34,651 nucleotides of DNA, taken from NCBI GenBank assembly GCA_002862205.1, contig PKCN01000287.1:1-34651 (forward strand), written 5' to 3'. The notes under the pieces were generated by a model that worked only from the letters and a program-made list of their open reading frames with translations, had not been told where the DNA came from and searched no databases. Positions 16,878-25,725 of this stretch are shown here, piece after piece. Every line of letters starts with the position of its first letter. The first letter of the stretch is position 1. A program made the translations under genes and the position numbers. Source of the DNA: Planctomycetaceae bacterium (GTDB lineage: Bacteria; Planctomycetota; Planctomycetia; Pirellulales; Pirellulaceae).

Positions 16878-17837
16878 TTAAACTTTGATTGTAATAATCT
16901 TCTTGATCACCATGGCCCCGATGACCTGAGTCAACAGAGCAGCGGTAAGCATGTAACGGCCAATCTGGTCCGTGAATAGCATGAGCACGTATTCGTAATT
17001 GAGCTTGAGCATGACGAGGAACAGTACTGGCGGTAATGCCAGAAGAACCGCTCCACTCATTCGCCCCTCGCCGGTCAATGCCTGGACTTGGCCAAGGATT
17101 ATCAGCCGTTCACGAATCAAGTGACTGATCTTGTCAAGAATTTCTGCGAGGTCACCACCGGTCTGACGCTGCAGAACAATCGCGGTGGCAAAGAAACGCA
17201 AATCCATATTTGGAATGCGATCTGCCATGTCTTCAATGGCTTCATCCAGTGGGATGCCAAAGTTCTGTTCTTCGAATGCCCGTGAAAATTCTGTAGCAAG
17301 CGGAGCTTCAAGTTCGGAAGCAACGAGTCCAAATCCGGCGTTGAGTGAGTGCCCGGCACGCAGGGAGCGGCTAAGAAGATCGAGGGCTTCTGGCATCTGC
17401 CGGCCAAATTTGGCCAGTCGCTTTTTTCGTTTCATCATCAGCCAGCTGATCGGCAAGGCTGCAAACAATGCACCGGCAAACGGTGCCAATAGAATGGGCA
17501 CTGGGGTCAGGATGCAACTCATCACACCGCCGATGAAAGCGGCAACGCACACCACCGCGAATTTGGCAGGCTGCATCGGAATGTCAGCTTGGTCCATGTA
17601 ATCAGTGAATGCCGGAAGGTTTTCCAGCAGGCGAGTCAGGGGCGAGTAAGGTTCATCGATTCCTGACAGTAAAGATGAATTCTCTTTTTCTTCGCTTGGA
17701 CTGCGACGACTGGCCATCGCCGCCAAACGGTCTTCGGTGGAGGTGGAGTCGCTGTCGGGTACCATCACGTTGATTGCAAACGCGACCAGACAGGTAACGA
17801 CGACACCGACCAGGACGACAATAATGTATCCACTCAT
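16878..17837 (-). CDS. tadB: TadB-like pilus platform membrane protein (type II secretion F domain)
   Basis: Start taken at ATG 17837 (MSGYIIVVLVGVVVTCLVAFAINVMV); a TTG six codons upstream is possible. The 319-aa protein has N-terminal helix, paired central helices (FAVVCVAAFIGGVMSCILTPVPILLAPFAGALFAALPISWLMM), the T2SF domain with QMPEALDLLSRSLRAGHSLNAGFGLVASELEAPLATEFSRAFEEQNFGIPLDEAIEDMADRI and QTGGDLAEILDKISHLIRER, and C-terminal membrane helices. It partners TadC as the membrane base of the pilus machine. It lies 77 bp downstream of cpaF. Confidence 0.93.
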   Translation of the reverse strand: MSGYIIVVLVGVVVTCLVAFAINVMVPDSDSTSTEDRLAAMASRRSPSEEKENSSLLSGIDEPYSPLTRLLENLPAFTDYMDQADIPMQPAKFAVVCVAAFIGGVMSCILTPVPILLAPFAGALFAALPISWLMMKRKKRLAKFGRQMPEALDLLSRSLRAGHSLNAGFGLVASELEAPLATEFSRAFEEQNFGIPLDEAIEDMADRIPNMDLRFFATAIVLQRQTGGDLAEILDKISHLIRERLIILGQVQALTGEGRMSGAVLLALPPVLFLVMLKLNYEYVLMLFTDQIGRYMLTAALLTQVIGAMVIKKIITIKV

Positions 17838-17914
17838 GGCTGAACTGTAGATCAAATGAGGTTTGGAATTGGTGAACGAGGTGCGTTGTATCGCATCTCA
17901 AACGGCAGCCTGAG

Positions 17915-19228
17915 TCAGGCTTGCATCATGACTCTCTCGCGGAATGCACTGGCAGGCAGGCGTATACCTGCTGCTTCCAGGCGATTCATGAAACTGGGAC
18001 GAACGCCTGTGCATTCAAAATGTCCGAATGCTTTCCCTTCGTCATCAATGCCTTTTTGCGTGTACTTGTAAATGTCTTGCATCACAATCGTGTCCTGCTC
18101 CATCCCCACAATCTCCGTGATCGCTGTGATGCGGCGAGGCCCGCCTTGCAAACGATTGGCTTGAATCAGGATGTCGACCGCCCCGGACACCTGTTGGCGA
18201 ATCGCTTTGACGGGCAATTCAAAGCCCGACATCATCACCAGTGTTTCCAGACGGGCGACTGCATCACGCGGGGTATTGGCGTGAATGGTTGTCATGGATC
18301 CATCGTGACCAGTATTCATGGCCTGAAGCATGTCGAGTGTCTCTCCACCTCGGCATTCTCCAATGATGATTCGTTCCGGTCGCATACGCAGGGCGTTTCT
18401 GACAAGGTCGGTGGCTGTGATTGCACCATTGCCTTCAATGTTCGCCGGGCGTGTTTCCAGGCGAACGATGTGGTCCTGTTGTAATTGCAATTCTGCGGCA
18501 TCCTCGATTGTCACAATCCGGTCGTCCTGGCCGATGAAAGATGACAGAGTGTTCAGCAGGGTTGTTTTGCCAGATCCGGTACCGCCTGCAATGATGATGT
18601 TGCATCTGGCTTTGATGCAGCCTTCCAATAGCATCACCATCTCGGGGGTGAAGGCTTTGAAGTTAAGCAGATCTTCCAGACGTAGCGGGTTGCTGCCAAA
18701 GCGTCTGATACTGACTGCCGCGCCATCAAGTGCCAGTGGGGGAATGATCGCATTGACCCTCGATCCATCTTCAAGACGGGCGTCGACCATGGGCGACGTT
18801 TCGTCGATGCGGCGACCTACTTTGCTGACGATGCGGTCAATGATCTGAAGTAGATGCTTTGCATCACGGAATTCCACTTCCGACTTCTCCATCTGCCCTG
18901 CACGCTCGATGTAAATGTTCTTGGGACCGTTGATCAGAATATCACTGACAGTGGGGTCCTTCAAAATCAACTCGAGTGGGCCCAGACCCAGCACCTCGTC
19001 GATCACTTCTTCGACAATCCGCTCGCGTTCCTGACGATTCAGAAGCGTCTCTTCCGCATCGCAAAGGTGTTCGACCACCAGCCGAATCTCACGTTTCAGC
19101 GTGTCGCCTTTGAGGTCGCCCACTCGCGAGAGGTCCAGTTTGTCGACCAACTTGCTGTGGATGCGAGTTTTGACGTCTTCAAATTGTTGCTGCCGACTGG
19201 GGCGGCTGATTTGGTTGCCTATTCGCAT
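17915..19228 (-). CDS. cpaF: CpaF/TadA secretion ATPase
   Basis: The 437-aa cytoplasmic protein is a full-length CpaF: N-terminal helical domain (IVEEVIDEVLGLGPLELILKDPTVSDILINGPKNIYIERAG), Walker A GGTGSGKTT at 215-223, IEDAAELQL Asp box, Walker B region RIIIGECRGGE at 286-296, and the His-rich segment MTTIHANTPRDAVARLETL. It powers Tad pilus assembly by hydrolysing ATP at the TadB/TadC platform. It is the first gene of the visible cpaF-tadB-tadC run. The pilin (flp), prepilin peptidase, secretin (rcpA) and tadZ/cpaE genes are not in the window. Confidence 0.95.
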   Translation of the reverse strand: MRIGNQISRPSRQQQFEDVKTRIHSKLVDKLDLSRVGDLKGDTLKREIRLVVEHLCDAEETLLNRQERERIVEEVIDEVLGLGPLELILKDPTVSDILINGPKNIYIERAGQMEKSEVEFRDAKHLLQIIDRIVSKVGRRIDETSPMVDARLEDGSRVNAIIPPLALDGAAVSIRRFGSNPLRLEDLLNFKAFTPEMVMLLEGCIKARCNIIIAGGTGSGKTTLLNTLSSFIGQDDRIVTIEDAAELQLQQDHIVRLETRPANIEGNGAITATDLVRNALRMRPERIIIGECRGGETLDMLQAMNTGHDGSMTTIHANTPRDAVARLETLVMMSGFELPVKAIRQQVSGAVDILIQANRLQGGPRRITAITEIVGMEQDTIVMQDIYKYTQKGIDDEGKAFGHFECTGVRPSFMNRLEAAGIRLPASAFRERVMMQA

Positions 19229-19463
19229 TGCTGCTGCTTTCTAAGTGCTTTCACTTGGGGTCCCGTGCGGTTCCCCGTCACTTCATTCAATTGAAATGAC
19301 ATCCAACGTGCGGCCGAGCCGTTGGGTGAGGAACGCGGTTGTGAGGTTTGAAACGTTTGTAGTGCCAAGCGAGGGCCCGAAAGCACACCAGCTTCAGCGT
19401 TTTTGTCTCAATCCATCCAAAGATAGGCCGCAAATAAGCGGAAAGAAGGAAAACGTATTCGAG

Positions 19464-19503
19464 TTTCTGCAAAGTGTGTTTCTGTAATGTGTGTTTCTGC
19501 AAA
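19464..19503. repeat. 15-bp tandem repeat x2.7
   Basis: TTTCTGCAAAGTGTG, TTTCTGTAATGTGTG, TTTCTGCAAA in direct succession, in the gap upstream of cpaF. Confidence 0.88.
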
Positions 19504-19673
19504 GGTCAGGGCCGGCAGTCGGCTTTTAGCTTTGCTGCAGCAAGTCACCCGAGAGAAAGCGTTGTCTGAGACTCATTGGTGAAGATCGACTGTCGTTGGA
19601 GTGGACCGGTTGAGCCTGCGATAACGAGATGCATCGATACGATGCGGGCGCGGAGAAGTCGCTGCTGTGAACC

Positions 19674-19713
19674 AAAAGCAGACCGGCGCCTCCAATCGGA
19701 AGCACCGGCCTGC
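19674..19713 (-). terminator. intrinsic terminator of the two-gene secreted-protein operon
   Basis: On the minus strand a 16-bp stem (19713-19698 with 19693-19678, three G-U pairs, loop GATT) is followed directly by TTTT (19677-19674). It lies about 60 bp beyond the stop of the 129-aa gene. Confidence 0.8.
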
Positions 19714-19774
19714 TGCAATGAGTCGGCTGGTCGTGGGCAGGCCTACTTTGACTGTGACCTGACAGGAAACGTGA

Positions 19775-20164
19775 TTACCAAGGGCCGCGCACGTAGTAGG
19801 TACCGAATTGATCGGTGTGGCTGGGCCACCTTGGGGTGCCGTAAAATCTACCCTGAGCAACACCCGGGGAGTTGGCGCTACGTCCAAACTGATGGTGAAT
19901 CGGGTACATGAGATTCTGGCTCACGCCCCACGAGTAGGTTTGCCGCATGTGTGCGGTTGGTGGAACGATCAATGCCAGTGGTTGTCCGTACATTTGATTG
20001 TAGTAATTACCATGCCAAGGTCGGTTCATGGAAAAGTTGTAAGACCACACCTGGGCCATTCCGTAGGGATCGCCAGCAGTCGCGTTGGTTTGCGAGGCGG
20101 CGATGGAAGCGGTCACCAAGCCGACGGCGAGGATGATTCGATGGATCATGGTAGGCTCATTCAT
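19775..20164 (-). CDS. small secreted Tyr/Pro/Trp-rich protein, paralogue of upstream gene
   Basis: The 129-aa product (or 124 aa from the second Met) has a signal peptide, MIHRIILAVGLVTASIAASQTNATAG. The mature ~100 residues are rich in Tyr, Trp, Pro, Gly, Asn and His with no recognised domain: YNQMYGQPLALIVPP, then RQTYSWGVSQNLMYPIHHQFGR. By eye it aligns with the protein encoded just upstream (QMYLSPMPIPPNVGHTYYTYQPFNPHHMLYPHQNRFHR). It is second in a two-gene operon ended by a clear terminator. Probably a cell-surface or periplasmic structural or binding protein; function unknown. Confidence 0.82.
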   Translation of the reverse strand: MNEPTMIHRIILAVGLVTASIAASQTNATAGDPYGMAQVWSYNFSMNRPWHGNYYNQMYGQPLALIVPPTAHMRQTYSWGVSQNLMYPIHHQFGRSANSPGVAQGRFYGTPRWPSHTDQFGTYYVRGPW

Positions 20165-20227
20165 CAGGGGAGTGCTGGATCGGGTTTCAACGGTCAGGGT
20201 GGCTGGCTCGTTGCTGGTAGTGGGGAA

Positions 20228-20683
20228 CTAGCGAGGCATACGCAGGAAGTTCCAATAAACGTTGCTCGCTGTCTGGCGAACGGGTGGGTAATAGTAGGAA
20301 GCCCGAGTCCTATTCATGCCACGACCGCAGTCATAATGTCGGTGGAACCGATTTTGATGAGGGTACAGCATGTGGTGTGGGTTAAAGGGCTGGTAGGTGT
20401 AGTAGGTGTGTCCCACGTTTGGTGGAATCGGCATGGGGGACAAGTACATCTGGGCATTCGCTCGGTTGGCAGCGCCCTGAGTGTAGAAGTTGTAGAACAG
20501 GTCTGGCTGGCCGTAGCCCCGCTGAATTCCTGGTGCGACGTCCCCGACGTAGTGGTCGACGGTTGCCGAGGCGGGGACCTTTTCTGCGGTTTTTTTGGCA
20601 GGTTCGTCTGCCGACGCGCTGGCAGCGAATGTCATGCAGATGGCCAAGGCGACCGCGGAGTAGGAAAGCGTTCTGATTTTCAT
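20228..20683 (-). CDS. small secreted Tyr/Pro/His-rich protein, first of tandem pair
   Basis: Start set at ATG 20683, where a good signal peptide begins (MKIRTLSYSAVALAICMTF, cleavage near ASA-DEPAKK); upstream in-frame codons look noncoding. The 151-aa product has a Lys/Ala-rich linker, then a Tyr/Asn/Pro/His-rich domain (GYGQPDLFYNFYTQGAANRANAQMY, HMLYPHQNRFHRHYDCGRG, ASYYYPPVRQTASNVYWNFLRMP). No known family recognised. It is separated by 63 bp from its smaller paralogue and diverges from the topoisomerase genes. Confidence 0.82.
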   Translation of the reverse strand: MKIRTLSYSAVALAICMTFAASASADEPAKKTAEKVPASATVDHYVGDVAPGIQRGYGQPDLFYNFYTQGAANRANAQMYLSPMPIPPNVGHTYYTYQPFNPHHMLYPHQNRFHRHYDCGRGMNRTRASYYYPPVRQTASNVYWNFLRMPR

Positions 20684-21030
20684 AGGTTCGGCTCCACCGT
20701 GAACGTCGCCCGAGCGTGTCGACGGCTGAAATGGGTCGGAATCCAGCCGGTTGGCTGGCGATCGATCCCCGCTGGCTTTGGTGCCTCGAGGATGAAAATC
20801 CAAGCAACGGCAGCAAAAGTGGGAACAGATCCTGTTTTTAAGAGATTTCGGGTCAAAAACGGCTCTCAGTTGACCTTTGCCTCATTTGCCGCTTCGCTCG
20901 GCACGATCCTTGGGTTCGTTTTCACGGGTTTGATCGGTATAACCGGCTTCTGCATCAGTCGCTGTTCAATATGCTGTGATCGACTCGGATAGCGTTAACG
21001 GCATAAATTGCCTAGCTTCTGCAATGTTGT
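20684..21030. other. divergent intergenic region (347 bp)
   Basis: Separates the secreted pair (minus) from the topoisomerase genes (plus), so it should hold both promoters; I see no strong sigma-70 pair on either strand. No gene or RNA supported. Confidence 0.5.
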
Positions 21031-23586
21031 TTGGGTGAGCTGAACGCTGATCTCACGAAAAATCTAGCACCACCGGCAAGAAAAGGACCTTCTGGCGTGG
21101 CAAAACGTCGAACTCGCAGTAATTCCGGGCACAAGGCCGGGGCTTCTCAAGCTTCCACCAAACGAAAGTCTTCGGCCCGTAAAAAGGAAGAAACCGAATC
21201 GCTTTTTGATGTTCAGGATGCATCCATCGTCGTGGTTCCGTTGCGGCAGGCTGCTCAGGAGAAATACCTCAACTACTCGCTATCGGTCATCACCAGTCGA
21301 GCGTTGCCAGACGTTCGCGACGGTTTGAAGCCGGTACAGCGGCGAATTCTTTACACCATGAGCCAGCAGGGACTGAATTTCAGTTCCAAACATGTCAAAT
21401 GTGCGAAGGTGGTCGGTGATGTGATGGGACGTTTTCACCCTCACGGTGATAGTTCCATTTACGATGCTTTGGTAAGAATGGCGCAGCCGTTTTCGCTGCG
21501 GATGCCATTGGTCGACGGCAGTGGCAATTTTGGCAGCGTCGATGGAGACAATGCGGCGGCGATGCGTTACACCGAGTGTCGAATGACGGCACTTGCATCG
21601 GAGATGTTAAAAGACCTTGCCACCCGCACGGTTGCTTTTAAGCCTAACTATGACGGCAGCAAGGAAGAGCCGGTTGTTCTGCCAAGTCTGGTTCCCAATT
21701 TGCTGCTCAACGGTGCAACCGGGATTGCCGTGGGAATGGCCACGAACATTCCACCTCATAACCTGCGAGAAATCTGTAACGCGTTGCTGAAACTGTTGCA
21801 CAATCCTGAAATCAAGGGTTATCAACTCGTTGCTCACGATGCAATTCAGGGGCCCGACTTTCCCACCGCCGGGCAGGTCATCAACACCAAGGACGAGCTT
21901 CGGGAAATTTATGCCACTGGCCAGGGAACCATCAAGCTTCGCGGGACGACCAAGTTGGTGACCCAGAAGGGAGCCAAAATTTTGCAAATCACATCGATTC
22001 CATTCGGTGTCAATAAAGCTGCGATGGTCGAGCGTATTGCGGAAATCATTTTTAGCGGAAAGTTACCTCTGGTAACGGAAGTCCGAGATCTTTCGACCGA
22101 AGATATCCGAGTCGATCTTCTGCTGAAGAAGGGGACGGACGAAAAAAAGGTGCTCGCCTATCTCTTCAAGCACACCCAGTTGCAAAATAACTTCAATGTC
22201 AATTTGACCTGTCTCGTTCCCACCGAGAATCCCGAGGTCGGAGCTCCGAATCGGCTGAGTTTGAAGGAGATGCTGTGGCACTTTCTGCATTTCCGTTTGG
22301 AGGTGATTACGGAGCGTTTGACCAATGAATTGAAGGCACTTGAAAAACGCATTCACATTCTCAATGGTTTTGCGTTGATCTTTGACGCTCTTGATGAAAT
22401 CATCCGCATCATTCGAAAGAGTGACGGGAAAGCTGATGCTGCAAAAAAAATCATGCGGAAATTTCCCGCCGATGGGCGTGGCGACGGTTTGGACGAGGAG
22501 CAGACAGATGCCATTTTGGAACTGAAACTGTATCGCTTGGCGAGATTGGAAATCAATCTGATCCTTGATGAGCTCAAGGAGAAGAATCGGCGTGCTCGAC
22601 AAATCCGAAAACTGCTTGCCGAGGATACCAATGACACAAACTCCTCAGGTCGCTGGCAGATTGTCCGTCAGGAAATTGAGTCACTTGTGACCGATTATGG
22701 AAAAGACAGTGTTGGCAAACGACGTACACAGCTCACCACAGTGGAAGAAGAACCCGAGTACACAGCTGAAGACTTCATTGTTGCCGAGGACTGTCATGTC
22801 CTGATCACCAAAGATGGGTGGGTGAAGCGGCAAAAACAGATCGCGGATCCAGGCAAGAGTCGCTTGCGTCAAGGTGACAGTGTGTTGGATTGTGTTGCGG
22901 GAAGCACACGTGCAACGATTGGATTTTTCTCTTCATTGGGTGTCTGTTACACCGCCCGGATGATTGATATTCCCGCATCCACGGGGTTTGGCGAGCCGAT
23001 TCAGAAATTATTCAAAATGAAGGACGGAGAAAAAATTGTTACGGCGATTTCGTTTGATTCGCGAGTGATGGGCGATTTTCGGGAGGATCCCAAGAACTCT
23101 GAATATTGCCCTGAGTGTCATGCATTGGCTGCCTCTACCAATGGCTTTGCACTGCGATTCAGTTTTGAACCGTTCGCAGAAACTTCCACACGGAGCGGGC
23201 GGAGGTTTGCCAGAGTCACAGGGAACGCTTCTATCGTGAGTGTCGTGCCTGTTGATGGTAGCGAAAACCTGCTGGCCGTGTCGCGAGCCTGCCGAGCCAT
23301 GATCTGCGCTGTCGAAGAAATCAATTATCTCTCAGGTGCAGGGAAAGGCGTGACGTTGATTCGACTTGCTGCGGGAGATGAGTTGCTTGGCTTCAAAGCT
23401 TCCACCGGGGATCGAGATTTGTTGACGGTGATGACAAACCGAGGGGCAAAGAAAACAATCTCGACTGCCAAGTATCGGGTGACCTCGCGTGGTGGACGGG
23501 GCAATGAGATTCAAAAGAATGGGAAAATATCCGAAATTGTTGTGCTGCCGCCAAAGGCCCCGCCCCCGTTGGGGGAATCCTCTTGA
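21031..23586 (+). CDS. type IIA DNA topoisomerase subunit A (GyrA/ParC-like)
   Basis: The catalytic half is textbook: [64 protein letters not shown] and the active-site Tyr180 in [10 protein letters not shown] (counting from TTG 21031). It breaks and rejoins DNA as the A subunit of gyrase or topoisomerase IV. A basic N-terminal tail ([20 protein letters not shown]) precedes the fold. The start is uncertain: TTG 21031 or GTG 21097. The C-terminal domain (about 580-840) is beta-pinwheel-like; a GyrA-box-like SRGGRGN (819-825) sits near its end, not at its start as in gyrase. With a ParE-like B subunit 77 bp downstream, topoisomerase IV-type activity is somewhat favoured. Confidence 0.93.
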   Translation: MGELNADLTKNLAPPARKGPSGVAKRRTRSNSGHKAGASQASTKRKSSARKKEETESLFDVQDASIVVVPLRQAAQEKYLNYSLSVITSRALPDVRDGLKPVQRRILYTMSQQGLNFSSKHVKCAKVVGDVMGRFHPHGDSSIYDALVRMAQPFSLRMPLVDGSGNFGSVDGDNAAAMRYTECRMTALASEMLKDLATRTVAFKPNYDGSKEEPVVLPSLVPNLLLNGATGIAVGMATNIPPHNLREICNALLKLLHNPEIKGYQLVAHDAIQGPDFPTAGQVINTKDELREIYATGQGTIKLRGTTKLVTQKGAKILQITSIPFGVNKAAMVERIAEIIFSGKLPLVTEVRDLSTEDIRVDLLLKKGTDEKKVLAYLFKHTQLQNNFNVNLTCLVPTENPEVGAPNRLSLKEMLWHFLHFRLEVITERLTNELKALEKRIHILNGFALIFDALDEIIRIIRKSDGKADAAKKIMRKFPADGRGDGLDEEQTDAILELKLYRLARLEINLILDELKEKNRRARQIRKLLAEDTNDTNSSGRWQIVRQEIESLVTDYGKDSVGKRRTQLTTVEEEPEYTAEDFIVAEDCHVLITKDGWVKRQKQIADPGKSRLRQGDSVLDCVAGSTRATIGFFSSLGVCYTARMIDIPASTGFGEPIQKLFKMKDGEKIVTAISFDSRVMGDFREDPKNSEYCPECHALAASTNGFALRFSFEPFAETSTRSGRRFARVTGNASIVSVVPVDGSENLLAVSRACRAMICAVEEINYLSGAGKGVTLIRLAAGDELLGFKASTGDRDLLTVMTNRGAKKTISTAKYRVTSRGGRGNEIQKNGKISEIVVLPPKAPPPLGESS

Positions 23587-23663
23587 CCATTTGTTTATCC
23601 TTTATTTTTCCTGCATCAGCCTGTGTGGCTGAATACCTATCCAGCTGACGGAACGACCTCGAG

Positions 23664-25574
23664 ATGGCTGCAAAGAAACGATACGAAGGCGAAGACATCG
23701 TTGTGCTCGAAGGGCTTGAGCCTGTTCGTAAACGACCCGGTATGTACATCGGTGGGGTTGGCATGGCAGGGTTGCACCACCTGATTTGGGAGGTGGTAGA
23801 CAACTCCATTGATGAGGCCATGAATGGTCACGCCACCGAAATTACTGTCACTCTGCACAAGGATGGCCGCACCATCACGGTCTCAGACAATGGTCGTGGC
23901 ATTCCCGTTGATAAACACCCAAAAACCAAAAAATCCGCGTTGGAAACTGTGCTCACTGTGCTTCATGCTGGTGGTAAGTTTGATGGGAATAACTACAAGA
24001 CTGCAGGCGGACTGCATGGTGTTGGTGCATCTGTTGTTAACGCATTGAGTAAAGAACTTATCGCAGTCGTTCGACGTGGTGGTGTTCAGTATCGGATGGC
24101 GTTTTCCAAGGGCAAAGCAACTTCCAAATTGCAAAAACTCAAAGGCGCAGTGCGGGGCACGGGAACGACGATCAGCTTCACCCCCGACCCCACCATCTTT
24201 CCCAAAACCGAATTTGACTCCAACATGATCCGAGCCAGATTGGAAACAGCCAGCTTTCTGCATCGCGGTGTGAAGGTCATTTACAATGATGAAGTGAATA
24301 AAAAGAAGGAGACATTTTTTCACGAGCAGGGGATCGTTGACTATCTGGCCAAAGTGATCAAAGAACGAAATGCAAAACCGATTCATGAAACACCGTTCAC
24401 ATTGCGAAAAGAAGACGACTTTCGCATTGAATTGACTTTTCAATGGACTGAGTCGACCGATGAACATGTACGCAGCTATGTCAATGGGATTCCAACAGGA
24501 AGTGGTGGCACGCATGAAAATGGTTGCCGTGGTGCCTTGAATAAGGCTGTCAGGAACTACATTGACACACACAGCCTGACGCCAAGGGGAGTCAAACTCA
24601 CACTTGAGGATATTCGTGAGGGACTGATTGTCATTTTATCCGTGTTTATCGAAGATCCGCAGTTTCAGGGACAAACCAAGGATCGACTCAATAATCCCGA
24701 TGTACAGTCCGTTGTTGAAGCGGCGATTCGCCCTGCGATGGAGCAGTGGATGAATAACAATCGAAGTGTGGCCGACTCCATTGTTGCACGGATCATTGCC
24801 GCTGCCCGGGCTCGGGCTGCTTCGCGGGCTGCATCAGCTGCAGTGTCGAGAAAAGGAGGGTCCAAACGTACCATGCTGCCCGGGAAACTCAGTGACTGTG
24901 TTTCCGGTGGTAAGGGCGATTCAGAGATTTTCATTGTGGAAGGTGATTCGGCTGGTGGCAGTGCCAAGCAGGGGCGTAACCGAAACTACCAGGCGATTCT
25001 TCCGCTGCGTGGAAAAGTTTTGAATACAGAAAGTGCTACGCTGAAAAAGATTCTTGAAAACAAGGAAATCCAGGACCTTGTCGCCGCGCTGGGCTGCGGC
25101 ATTGGTCCCAATCTCAATCTTGCCGATCTGCGTTACGAACGAGTGATCCTGCTGGCAGATGCCGATTCAGATGGGCATCACATCACTACCCTGTTGTTGA
25201 CGTTCTTTTACCGGCACATGCCGGGTCTGATTGCAGCGGGGCGTTTGTATATCGGTGTCCCACCGTTGTATCGAATTGATTTGGGAAAGGAGACCTTCTG
25301 GGCGGCAGACGAAGCTGCCAGAGAAGAGGTGCTTGAACAGTACACCGGGCGAGCCAAGCCGGAGATCACCCGCTTCAAGGGTCTTGGTGAAATGATGCCC
25401 AAGGTGTTGTGGGATACCACCTTGGATCCAGAAAAACGCCGTATTCAGAAAGTCGAAATTGACGATCAATTGGAGACAGATCGAATCATCAGCGACCTGA
25501 TGGGACGTGACGCTTCGGCAAGGTTCCGTTTTATCATGGATCGGGCCGAGGATGCTGAGGCAATCGATGTTTGA
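23664..25574 (+). CDS. type IIA DNA topoisomerase subunit B (ParE/GyrB-like)
   Basis: The 636-aa ATPase subunit shows all GHKL and TOPRIM hallmarks: RKRPGMYIGGV, EVVDNSIDEAMNGHA (ATP-binding Glu/Asn), DNGRGIPVDKHPKT, GGLHGVGASVVNALS, EGDSAGGSAKQGRNRNYQAILPLRGKVLN (about 427), DADSDGHHI (about 498) and ITRFKGLGEMMPKVLWDTTLDP. DSDG and the PPLYRIDLGKE stretch resemble ParE more than GyrB, while TTLLLTFFYRHMP is GyrB-like, so the gyrase/topo IV label stays open. It forms an operon with the A subunit (A first, then B). It lacks the large TOPRIM insert of enterobacterial GyrB. A 13-bp repeat follows the stop by 16 bp. Confidence 0.93.
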   Translation: MAAKKRYEGEDIVVLEGLEPVRKRPGMYIGGVGMAGLHHLIWEVVDNSIDEAMNGHATEITVTLHKDGRTITVSDNGRGIPVDKHPKTKKSALETVLTVLHAGGKFDGNNYKTAGGLHGVGASVVNALSKELIAVVRRGGVQYRMAFSKGKATSKLQKLKGAVRGTGTTISFTPDPTIFPKTEFDSNMIRARLETASFLHRGVKVIYNDEVNKKKETFFHEQGIVDYLAKVIKERNAKPIHETPFTLRKEDDFRIELTFQWTESTDEHVRSYVNGIPTGSGGTHENGCRGALNKAVRNYIDTHSLTPRGVKLTLEDIREGLIVILSVFIEDPQFQGQTKDRLNNPDVQSVVEAAIRPAMEQWMNNNRSVADSIVARIIAAARARAASRAASAAVSRKGGSKRTMLPGKLSDCVSGGKGDSEIFIVEGDSAGGSAKQGRNRNYQAILPLRGKVLNTESATLKKILENKEIQDLVAALGCGIGPNLNLADLRYERVILLADADSDGHHITTLLLTFFYRHMPGLIAAGRLYIGVPPLYRIDLGKETFWAADEAAREEVLEQYTGRAKPEITRFKGLGEMMPKVLWDTTLDPEKRRIQKVEIDDQLETDRIISDLMGRDASARFRFIMDRAEDAEAIDV

Positions 25575-25590
25575 GCAGCTTGCTTCAAGC

Positions 25591-25626
25591 TTTACCAAGC
25601 TGATTTACCAAGCTGATTTACCAAGC
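25591..25626. repeat. 13-bp tandem repeat x2.8 downstream of the topoisomerase B gene
   Basis: TTTACCAAGCTGA, TTTACCAAGCTGA, TTTACCAAGC; it starts 16 bp after the TGA stop and is preceded by a related TTCAAGC. Confidence 0.92.
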
Positions 25627-25725
25627 CAGAATCTTCAATCATTCAGTCGGCTGAACATGACGTGTCCCGTTACGGAAATCAGTTGAAAGAACCTGCCGAT
25701 GGTGTGGTTTCAGACCCCGTGAATG

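Larger units (their letters stand above)
19229..19774. other. 546-bp intergenic region upstream of cpaF
   Basis: Contains a short 15-bp tandem repeat (19464-19503) and the intrinsic terminator of the secreted-protein pair (19674-19713). The remaining sequence presumably includes the cpaF promoter (minus strand), which I cannot define. No gene supported. Confidence 0.6.

Noticed and set aside
19808-20992. Long open frame on the plus strand opposite the two small secreted-protein genes
   Set aside because: It lies antisense to two genes with good signal peptides and mutual similarity, and its translation has odd composition (many Gly, Val, Trp) and no motif.
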